The notes beneath the pieces are model-generated. The model saw only the letters and a list, made by a program, of their open reading frames with translations, was not told the origin of the DNA and did not search any database. From positions 1 to 64,000 of IMG/VR virus record IMGVR_UViG_3300042554_001774: a stretch of 64,000 bases of DNA. The stretch is one strand, 5' to 3'. The translations under genes were made by a program, and so were the position numbers. Positions 9,585 through 18,718 of the stretch are shown here, piece after piece (the stretch's first letter is position 1; each line of letters begins with the position of its first letter). Source of the DNA: a virus.

Positions 9585-12549
9585 TGTCTAGCCAGCCTTC
9601 CTTGATGCCTTCTTGTATGAGCGTGTTGGTTAGGAGGATTGGATAAGCTAGTGGCACGTTCAGGATGTTTTGTGCCATCGGTCCTGAGGATGTGTATGCT
9701 TTGAACTGTTTAGACTGTAAGTCTCGCACCATTCTCTTGTATGTCTCGGGCCGTATGCTCGACTTAAGTAGTTCGATAGCTGCCTTATTTGTTTCCATGT
9801 GATTTCTGCTGGCAGCCATGGCGTCGTCACTTCCTGATGCTATGATTCCGGCTCCATCCTCACCTGCTTTTTTGGCCTCTTCAACAACTTCATCGAATAT
9901 CTCGCTGAGTTTCTTTTCTGCTTCTCCTGGATCAGCGAACTCATTCCCGAATACTCTAGCCAGGACCTCCTTCTTCTCGTCCATTGTCAGGTCGGTGGTT
10001 CCAAGTTGTCGCACTGCAGATCGGAATCCTCCTGGTTGGTCTGGGTTGACTGTTTCGGAAATCTTTTGTTCCCAACGATTAACCGAAGCATCGCGAAGTG
10101 GTTGTTGCTGAGGCTGTGCGGCCTGATTGGGTTGAGTTGCATTTGTAGGCTGTGCGGCTGCTGCCTGTTGAGCTTCAGGCTGGTCTGGCACTATAGGTGG
10201 TAAGTTCGTTCCGTTTATTGCATTGTAAGCTGCGATAGCTTGATTGGCTGATGCCGCCTCTCTCGTGCCTGCCTTAGGCGGAGCGCCGGTCGTTGGATCG
10301 GAATACATCTTGAGTGTTTGTTCGTAGTGAAGTTGCGCTGCTTGATTCTCAGCGGACTTGACTTCACGTTCCTTTAGCTTGTACATTCGTTCCGCATCTG
10401 CTTCTTCATTTTTGATTCTTTCCGATTCGGCTCGATCCTTGTAGAGTCGTTCTTGGTTTGCATCTCGTCGAGACATTTCGTCTGAGTAATACTTAGATGC
10501 CATTTCGTAGGCTTGGGATATTGGGACTCCTGCCATCGCTAGCCCGCGAGCCATTTCGTCGATATTTAAGTTGCTGCCTTGCTGGTCTTTTTTCTGGTCG
10601 ACCACCATGGCTGCTTGCGCTGGTGTGTATCCTCTATTGACCAGTTGTGCCATTCGCTGCCCTCTGGCCTGGGCGGTCTCTTGTGCTTTAGCTTTGCTTT
10701 CAGTCCGATCCTTACGTATCCCTTGTGCGTAGGAGTCGAAGTCGGCATTGGCGTCGCTGTAGAGCTTGTCGATTTTTTCTGATTCTGGTGCGGATCCTGG
10801 CGAATAGAAGTCGTATCCATGCAGGGCTGTGAGCAGCTTTGGCACGTCAGAGTCGACTTGCATTTCGTTGCTATTGATCTTGGCCTGGACCAGTTCCTTT
10901 AGACTGATTGGTGTGCCTGCACGTTGTCGGTTTTGAACCTGCGCTGTCAGTTTAGCGATTTCGCTCTGTGCCTTGCGAGGTTCTTGTATTCCAAGGTATT
11001 CATTCTGCGCTGCGTACTTCGCATCGCGATTCTGTTCCCATTGACCGAATCGTTGGTTGTATTCGTCCAGGTTCTTTTGCTTAACTGCTGCTTCTTTTGC
11101 TGCCAGCGAGTTGATGGCCCCAGCTTCAGCTCTGCTTGTCTCCGTTGATGGGGTGCCGTAGATGCGTGCGTATCGAGTACCTGGGTCGTCTCTTCGCATC
11201 TCAGACAGTTGCTGGTCAGCGCGGTCAGCGCGGGACTTGGCATCATTGGCGTACATGTCAGTCTTCTGCATATAATCTGATGCGTCGTAGTTCAGCTTGG
11301 TTGTAGCATCTATTTCAGCCTGCCTTTGCGTCACTTCCTCAGGGGTCAGTCCTGACTTCCAGTCGCTGATTGGTCCGTGTTGCTTCTCCCAGTCATAGAC
11401 CCTTTGTTGCTGTCTGTCTTTCCAGCCTGAGGCTGTGACAGGGCTTCCTGCGGCAGTTCGCTCTTGCGAGTGCGACATTTCGATATCAGCGCGAGTCATT
11501 CCAGATAGTACTGGATCTTGTGCGATTTGTGATTGCGCGTTTTTGTTTTTATTATAGTAATTAGCAGCATCTCTTGCTGATAGCGTGTGCTTGCCTTCGT
11601 GCGCCGAGTTGACATAATTCTGGACGTACTCTGATGGCAAACGGTCTTCCATCCACTTGATGTTTCCCTTCCATTTATTGTCGTCTATCCCGTACTTTTC
11701 TTCTATGCCTTTCGGGACAGTGGCTATGTTTTTGTTGTAGTAATTCACGGCGTCCCTGGCTGACATTACGTGCTTCCCTTGGTGTGCTGCGTTAATGTAC
11801 TTTTGCACATACTCCTGTGGGATATATTCTTTCATCCAGTTTATGCTGGCTTCCCATTTTGAGTCGTTGATTTTGTATTTCTCTGCGATGCCTTTGGGTG
11901 TTATTTTATGGCCATCTGTAGTGTTGAAGTACTGTGTCGCTTGTCGTGGAGACATTGCAGTTCGGCCAGACATCGCGCGGTTGAGGTAGGTGTTATATTG
12001 CTCCTCGGGCACAGTGCCGCGCAGTGCGGATAGTTCCTTGTTCCACTCGTTGTTGATTTCGCCTTCTGATAGATTTCTCTTTTCGTAGTTTTTCCTGGCC
12101 CAGTCAGGCGGTTGGCTACCGAACGGCACTTTACTAACCTCAAGACCACCGTACATTCTTGGCATGTATGGTTCAGATACTTTCGCGTCTTCTGGGTTTT
12201 CGTATGTTCCAGCGATATGTGGCAGGTTCACTCGAGTATTACTACGTGCAGCATTGACGGTCAATTTGTATGGGTCGGTTGATAGGGCGGTGTCCTGCTC
12301 TAGGCTTCCCAGGTTCATGTTCATGTTCGCGCCGTACAGGCTGTCTGCCGGTACTTGCTTTGGCTTCATTGGCGGCTGAGCAGCTTTAATCGGTGGCTGG
12401 ATTTTGGGGCCAGGCATTCCGTTGTTTTGGTAGTTAGGTAGAGCTGCCGTGCCGTGCGGCTGCCTTGGTTGCTTTGGCTGCGACTTCCAGTGCTGAAGGC
12501 TTTCCAGGTCAGAGCCTTTTAGTGAGAGCCTGTCTTTTCTTTGATCCAT
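9577..12549 (-). CDS. Large virion-associated protein with tandem modules (990 aa)
   Basis: It starts at an ATG at 12549 and ends 8 bases inside the next gene, the giant polyvalent gene, which implies coupled expression. Residues 1-110 are Pro/Gln-rich and probably disordered. From about 158 to 340 there are three related modules of about 61 residues, each with a W, an EYVQxYxxxAxxGKH-like stretch and a closing SARDAxNYYNKN-like motif. The middle (about 380-760) is charged and helical and likely coiled coil. A Gln/Ala-rich linker and a helical C-terminus follow. There are no membrane segments. Position in the tail cluster suggests a structural or ejected protein; it could be the tape measure, although it lacks the usual hydrophobic segments. 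I do not recognise the family. Confidence 0.7.
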   Translation of the reverse strand: MDQRKDRLSLKGSDLESLQHWKSQPKQPRQPHGTAALPNYQNNGMPGPKIQPPIKAAQPPMKPKQVPADSLYGANMNMNLGSLEQDTALSTDPYKLTVNAARSNTRVNLPHIAGTYENPEDAKVSEPYMPRMYGGLEVSKVPFGSQPPDWARKNYEKRNLSEGEINNEWNKELSALRGTVPEEQYNTYLNRAMSGRTAMSPRQATQYFNTTDGHKITPKGIAEKYKINDSKWEASINWMKEYIPQEYVQKYINAAHQGKHVMSARDAVNYYNKNIATVPKGIEEKYGIDDNKWKGNIKWMEDRLPSEYVQNYVNSAHEGKHTLSARDAANYYNKNKNAQSQIAQDPVLSGMTRADIEMSHSQERTAAGSPVTASGWKDRQQQRVYDWEKQHGPISDWKSGLTPEEVTQRQAEIDATTKLNYDASDYMQKTDMYANDAKSRADRADQQLSEMRRDDPGTRYARIYGTPSTETSRAEAGAINSLAAKEAAVKQKNLDEYNQRFGQWEQNRDAKYAAQNEYLGIQEPRKAQSEIAKLTAQVQNRQRAGTPISLKELVQAKINSNEMQVDSDVPKLLTALHGYDFYSPGSAPESEKIDKLYSDANADFDSYAQGIRKDRTESKAKAQETAQARGQRMAQLVNRGYTPAQAAMVVDQKKDQQGSNLNIDEMARGLAMAGVPISQAYEMASKYYSDEMSRRDANQERLYKDRAESERIKNEEADAERMYKLKEREVKSAENQAAQLHYEQTLKMYSDPTTGAPPKAGTREAASANQAIAAYNAINGTNLPPIVPDQPEAQQAAAAQPTNATQPNQAAQPQQQPLRDASVNRWEQKISETVNPDQPGGFRSAVRQLGTTDLTMDEKKEVLARVFGNEFADPGEAEKKLSEIFDEVVEEAKKAGEDGAGIIASGSDDAMAASRNHMETNKAAIELLKSSIRPETYKRMVRDLQSKQFKAYTSSGPMAQNILNVPLAYPILLTNTLIQEGIKEGWLDSE

Positions 12550-12556
12550 GATTCAC

Positions 12557-13519
12557 CTATGCAAATGTTACTGTTATTTCGCTTGTGTCTTTGTCTGGCT
12601 TCCCAGCTACAAGATGGAATGGCACATCTAGGAAGCTTCGCCCAGTAATGTTGGGGTGCTGGACTTTTGTATTCTGCATGTCTTTGAGGTTGAACTCAAC
12701 TACTGTGTTTGCTTTATATTCTGCGTCTGGCGGATCGTCTGGTTCGAGTAGTCCTATTTGCAGGTCAACATCACTTGTAAAGTATGGCGCGCCAAATAGA
12801 AGTTCGACCCCGTTGTTGTGGCTCTCGGCCTTCCCAGACAGTGTAACTGTTCTCCCTCGCGATCTGAATTTCTGTGGCGATATACTTTGTTTCATGACTG
12901 GGTAGAGATTGTTTTTGATGGACAGGTTCATTGACTGCAGGAGTGTCTCCTCTGCGTCTCCACCGATATTAACCCTTGCGTCGTATAGCATGTATGGGAT
13001 TGAGTTATCTGATGTGTCGATTGCTGGTAGTGGGCTTACCCATCCTGAGGTCATGCTGAAGCTGGATGCTAGTACATGCATCGCAAGGAATATTAAGCCG
13101 TTCTCTTGTCCGTATACGGATATTTCGTTGACCACGCAGTCGCGGTATCGGTAGCTAAATGATCCTTTGCGTATCATCATGTCGAACATAAATGACTCTG
13201 GTGCGTATTCGCTTTCGATTGTCCCAGTGTCATGCAACGCCCTTGGCAGCCACGCTTGAAGGTTGCCGCGAGTGCATTCGAGGATTAGCATTCCCTCGTA
13301 CATGATCGTGTCAACCCTGCGGGCTGACGTCATGTTTGTGGAGTACCCTTTTCGCTGGCCTATCTCACCTATTCCGTACTGCATCCCGGAGTAAGTTATT
13401 GCCGGGTTCATGCCTTCTGTGATTACTGCGTATCTCTCGCTTCCAGAAGAGAATGTTCTTGGCGTGCTACCACCTTGAACGAGTAATGTGCAGAGTGATC
13501 CGACGATGCCGCATGTCAT
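12557..13519 (-). CDS. Tail-tube-like protein, copy 2
   Basis: 320 residues. The N-terminus (a G-S-L-x-x-L-L pattern followed by STPRTF) lines up with the protein at 15317-16270, and both end in beta-rich domains with a conserved R-S-x-GR patch (RSRGRTVTLSG here, RSMGRSIEID in the other). The shared layout fits phage tail tube proteins (Phage_tube_2-like), with an N-terminal arm and a beta-sandwich body. Two such proteins in one tail cluster could be a major tube protein and a tail-tip or decoration variant. The assignment rests on architecture and position, not on a search. Confidence 0.5.
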   Translation of the reverse strand: MTCGIVGSLCTLLVQGGSTPRTFSSGSERYAVITEGMNPAITYSGMQYGIGEIGQRKGYSTNMTSARRVDTIMYEGMLILECTRGNLQAWLPRALHDTGTIESEYAPESFMFDMMIRKGSFSYRYRDCVVNEISVYGQENGLIFLAMHVLASSFSMTSGWVSPLPAIDTSDNSIPYMLYDARVNIGGDAEETLLQSMNLSIKNNLYPVMKQSISPQKFRSRGRTVTLSGKAESHNNGVELLFGAPYFTSDVDLQIGLLEPDDPPDAEYKANTVVEFNLKDMQNTKVQHPNITGRSFLDVPFHLVAGKPDKDTSEITVTFA

Positions 13520-13521
13520 GG

Positions 13522-14259
13522 TTATAGTATTGGCAGTACTCTTGGCATGGTGATGTCGTCAAAGCCTGGGAGCCTGTATACGTATTTCCATGTGACCGTA
13601 TAGTGAACTCTACCTTTGGGGTAGTGTCTTGGTGATATATGCCTGACCTGTCGCTGATGCAGCATTTCAAACGGCGCTGGGTATAGTGGCGGATTGGGGA
13701 GTGGGTATCCTATGGCTCCAATAGCATGTCCCTCTTGGACGAATTCTTGTATTGATGTGGGGGATTTTAGGATTGGGTGATGGCCCCATATTGGGTTCTT
13801 TACCCAGTCGTATTCCGCTCCACCATTTCCCGTCCTGGCAATTGTTTCTGAGTAGTCCAGTATGTTTGTTGGTGCCATGAAATACATACTGGCGACAGTG
13901 AAGTTAAATTTCTTCCCTGTCACTCCTTCACCATTGATTGATTGCGGTGACGAATGCCCGATTACCTGTACGTCGGTTACATTCCTTGGGTCTTGCGAGT
14001 GATTTGGCATCCACTGTGGCGACTCTGCTCCTGAGTCGTATTTTAGGCCGCAGCTTCTTCCGTCGTACATAAATGCATTGAAGATCGTGTTGACACGAGA
14101 TCCGACTGAACTCTCGTCTTGACCTACAACTTCAATATCGAAGGTATACACTAGATTATGGAATGTCTTATATCCTCTGGCGCTTTTTTCGAAAGACACC
14201 TGAGATCCTAATGAGCATTCCCATGGCTCAAAATTGAATGATCCGTATGAACAGTACAT
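13522..14259 (-). CDS. Putative tail protein (245 aa)
   Basis: It lies 2 bases upstream of the tail-tube-like gene at 12557 and directly follows the 351-residue gene. It is beta-rich, with aromatic patches (YGSFNFEPWECS near the start, TVTWKYVYRLPGF near the end) and no signal peptide or membrane segment. Size and position suit a tail adaptor or distal-tail-type protein, but there is no motif that proves it. Confidence 0.6.
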   Translation of the reverse strand: MYCSYGSFNFEPWECSLGSQVSFEKSARGYKTFHNLVYTFDIEVVGQDESSVGSRVNTIFNAFMYDGRSCGLKYDSGAESPQWMPNHSQDPRNVTDVQVIGHSSPQSINGEGVTGKKFNFTVASMYFMAPTNILDYSETIARTGNGGAEYDWVKNPIWGHHPILKSPTSIQEFVQEGHAIGAIGYPLPNPPLYPAPFEMLHQRQVRHISPRHYPKGRVHYTVTWKYVYRLPGFDDITMPRVLPIL

Positions 14260-15315
14260 CTAAACTGAAGCCTCCTCGATTGTCCTCTCTATGGACTTCA
14301 GTCTGTTGGACAGGTCTATAGAAAGCTGCGCGAGTGTACTGATGACGCTAACGAGAGATGCGGCAGCTTCGTCTGTGCTTGACTCTAATTCTGTTCTTCC
14401 GTCCGCAAACGATATCTGGCCTGACGCATTATTGAATGTCGTTGAAGCACCGCCAAGTGCGTTGGGGATTGGCTTTGGCATCTTGATTGACGCGATGCTG
14501 TCTCGCCACGCTTGCAGGAATTCCCCTTGGATCGGTGGTCCGTCCTGGCTGACTTTGCCTTTTTCGTAATCCTCTCGTATCTTGTCTCGGTACTTCTCGA
14601 AGCGAATGCGGCTGTCGCTTTTTTCTCGCTTGGGCGCGCTTGCCTTATCGCCTTGCGGCTGCTGTGCGTCAGGTTTGGCTGTTTTGAACTCCGGATCCAT
14701 GGCTCTCCATGGACTCTGTGGTTCCATGCTCTGCTGCGAGCGAGGCTCTAGTAGGCCGGATTCGTCAAATTCTGTGTCACCAATTGGAGTTTGTGCGTTA
14801 AACTCGAACTTAGTGTCTTGCTGTGGCGCTTGCGCAGGTTGAACTGATGTGGGTTCAGTTATCTGTTGTGGCGATTGCACTTGTGCAGTTGGTGGCTGCT
14901 CATTGGTTGGTTGTAACTCTAGGGCTGCTTGAGTGATTTCAGGCTCAAAAACCACTTGGGTTGCTGATGCAGCCTGGGTAGGTATAGACTCTGGTGTTGG
15001 CTGCGGCGTTTGTGCAGCTTGTGTCGGCAGTAGAGGCGGATCTTGTGCAGCTATTGACTCTTGCTGATTAGTTGGTGCAGAGTACTCTGGAACAGGATCA
15101 GGCTCTTGTTCGCGACCGGCTTGCTCGAAAGGATCTGCTTCATCGGCAGGCGTGTCGCCAGACGCTACCCTTAGCGATGTGATCCTATCTTGGATCAGCT
15201 TCGTTATTGGGCTGTCTGGATTGGGTATGAGATTGTGCCGCTTGAGGTCTTCCAGGTGGTCCGCAAGTATGCGAGCCTCCGCTTCATCCCTGAGCTGCTG
15301 ATCTGATTTTGACAT
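14260..15315 (-). CDS. Pro/Gln-rich disordered protein with helical ends (351 aa)
   Basis: The N-terminal 60 residues are charged and helical. Residues of about 70-220 are dominated by Pro, Gln, Thr and Ala and are probably disordered. The C-terminus (about 290-351) is a predicted coiled coil. It sits between two tail-tube-like genes, where siphophages encode tail assembly chaperones or tape-measure proteins. At this length it is more likely an assembly factor than a tape measure. The family is not recognised. Confidence 0.6.
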   Translation of the reverse strand: MSKSDQQLRDEAEARILADHLEDLKRHNLIPNPDSPITKLIQDRITSLRVASGDTPADEADPFEQAGREQEPDPVPEYSAPTNQQESIAAQDPPLLPTQAAQTPQPTPESIPTQAASATQVVFEPEITQAALELQPTNEQPPTAQVQSPQQITEPTSVQPAQAPQQDTKFEFNAQTPIGDTEFDESGLLEPRSQQSMEPQSPWRAMDPEFKTAKPDAQQPQGDKASAPKREKSDSRIRFEKYRDKIREDYEKGKVSQDGPPIQGEFLQAWRDSIASIKMPKPIPNALGGASTTFNNASGQISFADGRTELESSTDEAAASLVSVISTLAQLSIDLSNRLKSIERTIEEASV

Positions 15316-15316
15316 A

Positions 15317-16270
15317 TTACGGCGCGAAGTCTTGAGCGATTTGAACCAATCCGACAGTGCTGCTTGTTGCGTATGGCTTGATCTTCATCTTCAGCGGCAC
15401 GTAAGTCTTCCCTGGGATGGTCGGCGTGTAGAATACGGTTCGAGACTTTGGGAATGTAAATCTCGTGTGCATGTTCGTCGTGTTAAAGTTAAGTTCCGTG
15501 TCGAGAGCTGTCGTGTTGAGAGTTAGGGATGCTCCCATTGCTTGGCATGTAAATGGCAATTGGAAATCTATTTCAATTGACCGACCCATTGACCTAACGC
15601 ATGTTGGCGTCTGTTTGTTATTGAGCCTGTAGTCGACCATGTTGTTTACGACCATTGTGAATGAGTCGTATTCAATTTCCGCGTTATTTACCTCTAGTGA
15701 CGATTCCCAGAATGCATATGGAGCGTATGCGTTAGTTGTTCCAAGTGCCGGTTCTGTGCCTGGCCAATCCCCGGCTGCATCTTCTTCTTGCGTGATGGTT
15801 TCTGATTTTGCGATTAGTTGCACGATCAGATCGATGAATTCGACGCTCTCTGAAGTTTTTCCTGACTTACCCCTGATTACAGCTTGCGCCACGACAGCGT
15901 CGGTGTACCTGAAGATTCCGTTTTCTCGGTAAACAATGACATCGAATTCTGGTAGTGTGTTTGATACGTAGTCGCTGCCTGTTGCGGCACCGAATATCCT
16001 TGGTATCCATCTGCTGAATTCAATGGGCGATGCCTGCATGGCGATAGCCCCTTGTGGGATATACGGCTTGTTTCTGACTGAAGTGAATAGCGGCTGGAGC
16101 GTGCCGTTGATGGCATTGCTCTCCTGTAGTCCTCTTTCCGATCCCAGTGTTTCGTATAGGAATTCATGCCGAAACGAACTTGCGTCGAATGTTCTCGGCG
16201 ACGTGCCATCTTCAGTGAGGAGTTTACCTAGCGCGCCAATTGCTGCGCAGTTGCATTGTACTGTTGACAT
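15317..16270 (-). CDS. Tail-tube-like protein, copy 1
   Basis: 317 residues, beta-rich, paralogous to the product of 12557-13519: N-terminal LLxxxGTSPRTF, then FRHEFLYETLGSER, and a later RSMGRSIEID patch. It directly follows the tail-terminator-like gene, sharing one base with its stop, which is the usual siphophage order of tail completion protein then major tail protein. That makes this copy the better candidate for the major tube subunit. Confidence 0.55.
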   Translation of the reverse strand: MSTVQCNCAAIGALGKLLTEDGTSPRTFDASSFRHEFLYETLGSERGLQESNAINGTLQPLFTSVRNKPYIPQGAIAMQASPIEFSRWIPRIFGAATGSDYVSNTLPEFDVIVYRENGIFRYTDAVVAQAVIRGKSGKTSESVEFIDLIVQLIAKSETITQEEDAAGDWPGTEPALGTTNAYAPYAFWESSLEVNNAEIEYDSFTMVVNNMVDYRLNNKQTPTCVRSMGRSIEIDFQLPFTCQAMGASLTLNTTALDTELNFNTTNMHTRFTFPKSRTVFYTPTIPGKTYVPLKMKIKPYATSSTVGLVQIAQDFAP

Positions 16271-16707
16271 TATGGATTATCCCTTGACTCCCTAACTGTC
16301 GACATAATTCGCACGACAGTTACGCTATTGTTGTTTCTGGTCCAAGCCTCTGGGATGGCGAATTGGCCTGTTTCCATGCGGTTGTATGTGACGCATGTGT
16401 TGTCTATATTGATTCGCTTGTGATGAAAAATCCTGCGAAGCTGGTCTCTGAAGTGAGACTTTTGAGAGAGGTCATCGCTGTTCAGTGCGTGTGTTGACCT
16501 GACTATTGTTGTCACGTACTCAATGTCGTCGCGTTCGTTTGTTCCGGTTAGTTCGGTCTCGCCCGTTGGGGAGATTGTTATCCCCTCACTGAGTGGCTCG
16601 CTGTCGACGTAGTCTCTGACTCGAATCTCGTCATACGGGAATCCGGATAGATTGTCCGTTAGAAGCTCTTCTATCTTGTCAGCGACTTCTCTGTGTCTGT
16701 CTGCCAA
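16270..16707 (-). CDS. Tail terminator/completion-like protein
   Basis: 145 residues from a TTG at 16707, preceded by AAGGGG about 9 bases upstream. It opens with an amphipathic helix (REVADKIEELLTDNL), then alternates strands and a mid helix (KSHFRDQLRRIFHH), the general shape of siphophage tail-terminator proteins. It lies just before the tail-tube-like gene at 15317 and overlaps the gene upstream of it by 37 bases. Function is inferred from fold pattern and order. Confidence 0.45.
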   Translation of the reverse strand: MADRHREVADKIEELLTDNLSGFPYDEIRVRDYVDSEPLSEGITISPTGETELTGTNERDDIEYVTTIVRSTHALNSDDLSQKSHFRDQLRRIFHHKRINIDNTCVTYNRMETGQFAIPEAWTRNNNSVTVVRIMSTVRESRDNP

Positions 16708-17024
16708 TTAACCGGCCCCTTCAGGAGAGTTCTGGTCGTTTTATCTTTCAGTGTTGCCGAGAGCCGGTACACGCTTGACTGATTGTCCTCGGCCCATTGT
16801 CGCTCTTGATCGGACAGTCTTAGGTGTGCTCCTGGAGACAACTCCACGGGCCTGCTAAGTGTCTTATTGCCACTCATAAGAACTAAAGCCAGTGACTCGA
16901 CATCTGAGATGTTGTCAAACTCAATGTTAACAATCAGGTCTTCACTGCTGCTAATGCACCCGCTCACTCTCGAGCCTGTATTTTTAATGGCCCCGGTTTC
17001 TTGAACTAAGCTATCTAGTAGCAC
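16671..17024 (-). CDS. Small beta-rich virion-region protein (117 aa)
   Basis: It starts at a GTG at 17024 inside the 3' end of the preceding membrane-protein gene (14-base overlap) and overlaps the tail-terminator-like gene at its own end. The sequence alternates short hydrophobic strands with polar turns, for example LIVNIEFDNISDV. It has no signal peptide. Probably a tail-completion or decoration component; not recognised. Confidence 0.55.
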   Translation of the reverse strand: MLLDSLVQETGAIKNTGSRVSGCISSSEDLIVNIEFDNISDVESLALVLMSGNKTLSRPVELSPGAHLRLSDQERQWAEDNQSSVYRLSATLKDKTTRTLLKGPVNWQTDTEKSLTR

Positions 17025-17253
17025 ACTGTATCTCCGTTTGTGACTGAATTGCGCACTTGTCGGAAATTGCCGACATGATCTCTTCTAGTGCCACCTTGAC
17101 TCTTGTGTCTTCAATGTGTTCCCGAATCACTCTGTTGGTGTTAGAGGAGATGTAGTTATTGGCCGTTATGGCGCATAGGCAGCAGAAGATCAGCCCCACC
17201 TTGACTGTGGAGACTATCACGAACTCTTTTCGAGTCACTACGTCTTCTTGCAT
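17011..17253 (-). CDS. Small single-pass membrane protein (80 aa)
   Basis: One hydrophobic segment (about residues 12-30, containing VGLIFCCLCAITANNYI) follows a short charged N-terminus, and the rest is a soluble helix with two Cys. Its ATG overlaps the stop of the upstream gene as TAATG. With the neighbouring membrane protein it forms a pair that could act in lysis (holin or spanin-like), but no lysis motif is diagnostic. Confidence 0.6.
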   Translation of the reverse strand: MQEDVVTRKEFVIVSTVKVGLIFCCLCAITANNYISSNTNRVIREHIEDTRVKVALEEIMSAISDKCAIQSQTEIQCATR

Positions 17254-17600
17254 TACTTGATTCTTTCCACGACCTTGACGGCGTTCTCAAGTGAAACGGC
17301 AATTCTCTCGTTGGCAAGTGAAGCCTTCTCTATGGAGGTTGACGTCTGCTCTATCGCGCGCACCATTGTCGTCATGCTCTGCAGTATCTCTCGCTGGGCC
17401 TCTACGACCTTTTCGCTCCTTGCGAAGTCGACAGCCTGCCTCTCGAGTTGCGGCGACACAATCGTGTACCAGATGATTAGCAGGCTAGCCACACCGAAGG
17501 CGTAAGGCCCGTATACGGTTGCTATGAGTTGTATGATGCGATTGTCTGATACATGCATGACAGATTCTTCTCTGTCCTCGTCATGACTAGAGTTTGGCAT
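17253..17600 (-). CDS. Membrane-anchored coiled-coil protein (115 aa)
   Basis: I chose the ATG at 17600 because GGAAG lies 6 bases upstream; an earlier ATG at 17618 is also open. After about 25 polar residues comes one strong membrane span (YAFGVASLLIIWYTIVS), followed by about 65 residues of charged heptad-like helix. A membrane anchor plus a long coiled coil is seen in some holins and i-spanins. The gene sits between secreted proteins and tail genes. Role unproven. Confidence 0.55.
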   Translation of the reverse strand: MPNSSHDEDREESVMHVSDNRIIQLIATVYGPYAFGVASLLIIWYTIVSPQLERQAVDFARSEKVVEAQREILQSMTTMVRAIEQTSTSIEKASLANERIAVSLENAVKVVERIK

Positions 17601-17666
17601 GGAAGTCTTCCATCTCATGGGTAGTGCTCAAGGTGTGGTACGCCCAGGGGATGGCGGGCGTTGGCA

Positions 17667-18014
17667 TTACCGGCACGATCTGATGATTACTCGCACTGGA
17701 GCAGTAGCGACCTTCGTGGCTGCCTTAGTGACAGTGGCTGTTGCCTTGACCGCTGTCTTAACTGTCGCCTTAGCCGCTACTACTGGTACTTTAGCTACGC
17801 CGCGCACGCAACTACACGCCACTCGAGCGGTGTTTCGAATCGGCTGTCCACGAACCAGGACGGCACTGTCGCTCCATGGTGATGCGACTGAGAAGACCAC
17901 TAATCCACTTGTTGCACTAGTAGCGTGCGATGCGTTGTCGCTGGCGATTGCATTGGGAGCTACAAAGGCAACGAAAAGGATCAATAGGGTCATGGTTGAT
18001 ACGATGTTTTTCAT
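17667..18014 (-). CDS. Small secreted Ala/Val/Lys-rich protein
   Basis: The start at 18014 has GGAAAG 6 bases upstream and gives a clean signal peptide: MKN, then a hydrophobic core (TLLILFVAFVAP) and NAIAS cleavage-like end. The mature part has a Cys pair and a repetitive Ala-Val-Lys-Thr helix (AVKATATVTKAATKVATAP), then a basic tail. Such small secreted proteins are common in phages of bacteria with complex envelopes. No known domain. Confidence 0.6.
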   Translation of the reverse strand: MKNIVSTMTLLILFVAFVAPNAIASDNASHATSATSGLVVFSVASPWSDSAVLVRGQPIRNTARVACSCVRGVAKVPVVAAKATVKTAVKATATVTKAATKVATAPVRVIIRSCR

Positions 18015-18036
18015 TTTGACTTTCCGTGATGTGTGT

Positions 18037-18717
18037 TTACAAGCCAGCGACAATTGCCCGGACGGCGTCCAGGTAGTCTGGCATGTTAGTTACTGTCTTT
18101 TCCTTCATGTGAGCATTGTTGCTTCTGCGCCAGGTGTCCCAGCCAGAGAAGCGGTCGCTGCGAACTAGGAGCGCATTGTCAATGGCTTTTGTGACCTCAG
18201 CCTGCGCTTGAGGCAGCCCAGGGCACTTACTAGCCTCGCACTGCTTCTTGATGGCATCTAGTGCCGAGTTAATGCTGATCTTAAGCGCCGCCCTGGTGGT
18301 TGGGTCGTTTACGCGATCAGCGCCTGCGCGACTAATGCCAATCATGTCGGCCCACTTTCCTGGGGCCGGTGGTGGCGGCTCAACGGGTGGTCCAGGTGTA
18401 ATTGGCCTTCCGATGCTTACTGAGTGTTTTGCATATGAGATGCCAGCAGACTTGTCGGCAACTATGAGGATGAACTCATACACACCCTCTCTGGTTGTCG
18501 AGAAGAACAGTTGCTGATCCATCATCTCGCATCCAGCCTGGATCGCCGACAGTCCGTCAGGCTTGATCCAGATCAGGTTGTCACCTACTGAGCCGGTTGA
18601 TGAAATGGCGGTTAGTTCGCCAGCCGGAACTTGCGTTGGTCCAGTGATTTTTGCCACTGGCTGCGCAATGGCGGTCGACGCCAGGAGCAGTACCGATAAT
18701 ATTGAGAGTCGAAACAT
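18037..18717 (-). CDS. Secreted protein with PKD-like N-terminal domain
   Basis: The ATG at 18717 follows the protease stop (TAATATG); a GTG at 18726 is possible. The first 19 residues are a typical signal peptide ending STAIAQ. Next comes an Ig/PKD-like domain (about 20-105: ITGPTQVPAGELTAISSTGS start, then GVYEFILIVADK), a Pro-rich hinge, and a helical C-terminal domain with paired Cys and Trp residues (SGWDTWRRSNN). It is exported, directly downstream of the subtilase and probably co-transcribed with it, so the two may act together at the host envelope. This is inference. Confidence 0.65.
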   Translation of the reverse strand: MFRLSILSVLLLASTAIAQPVAKITGPTQVPAGELTAISSTGSVGDNLIWIKPDGLSAIQAGCEMMDQQLFFSTTREGVYEFILIVADKSAGISYAKHSVSIGRPITPGPPVEPPPPAPGKWADMIGISRAGADRVNDPTTRAALKISINSALDAIKKQCEASKCPGLPQAQAEVTKAIDNALLVRSDRFSGWDTWRRSNNAHMKEKTVTNMPDYLDAVRAIVAGL

Positions 18718-18718
18718 A

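Noticed and set aside
9577-12549. Calling the 990-residue protein the tape measure
   Set aside because: Length and position are suggestive, but it has no hydrophobic segments and instead carries repeated modules, so I left the role open.
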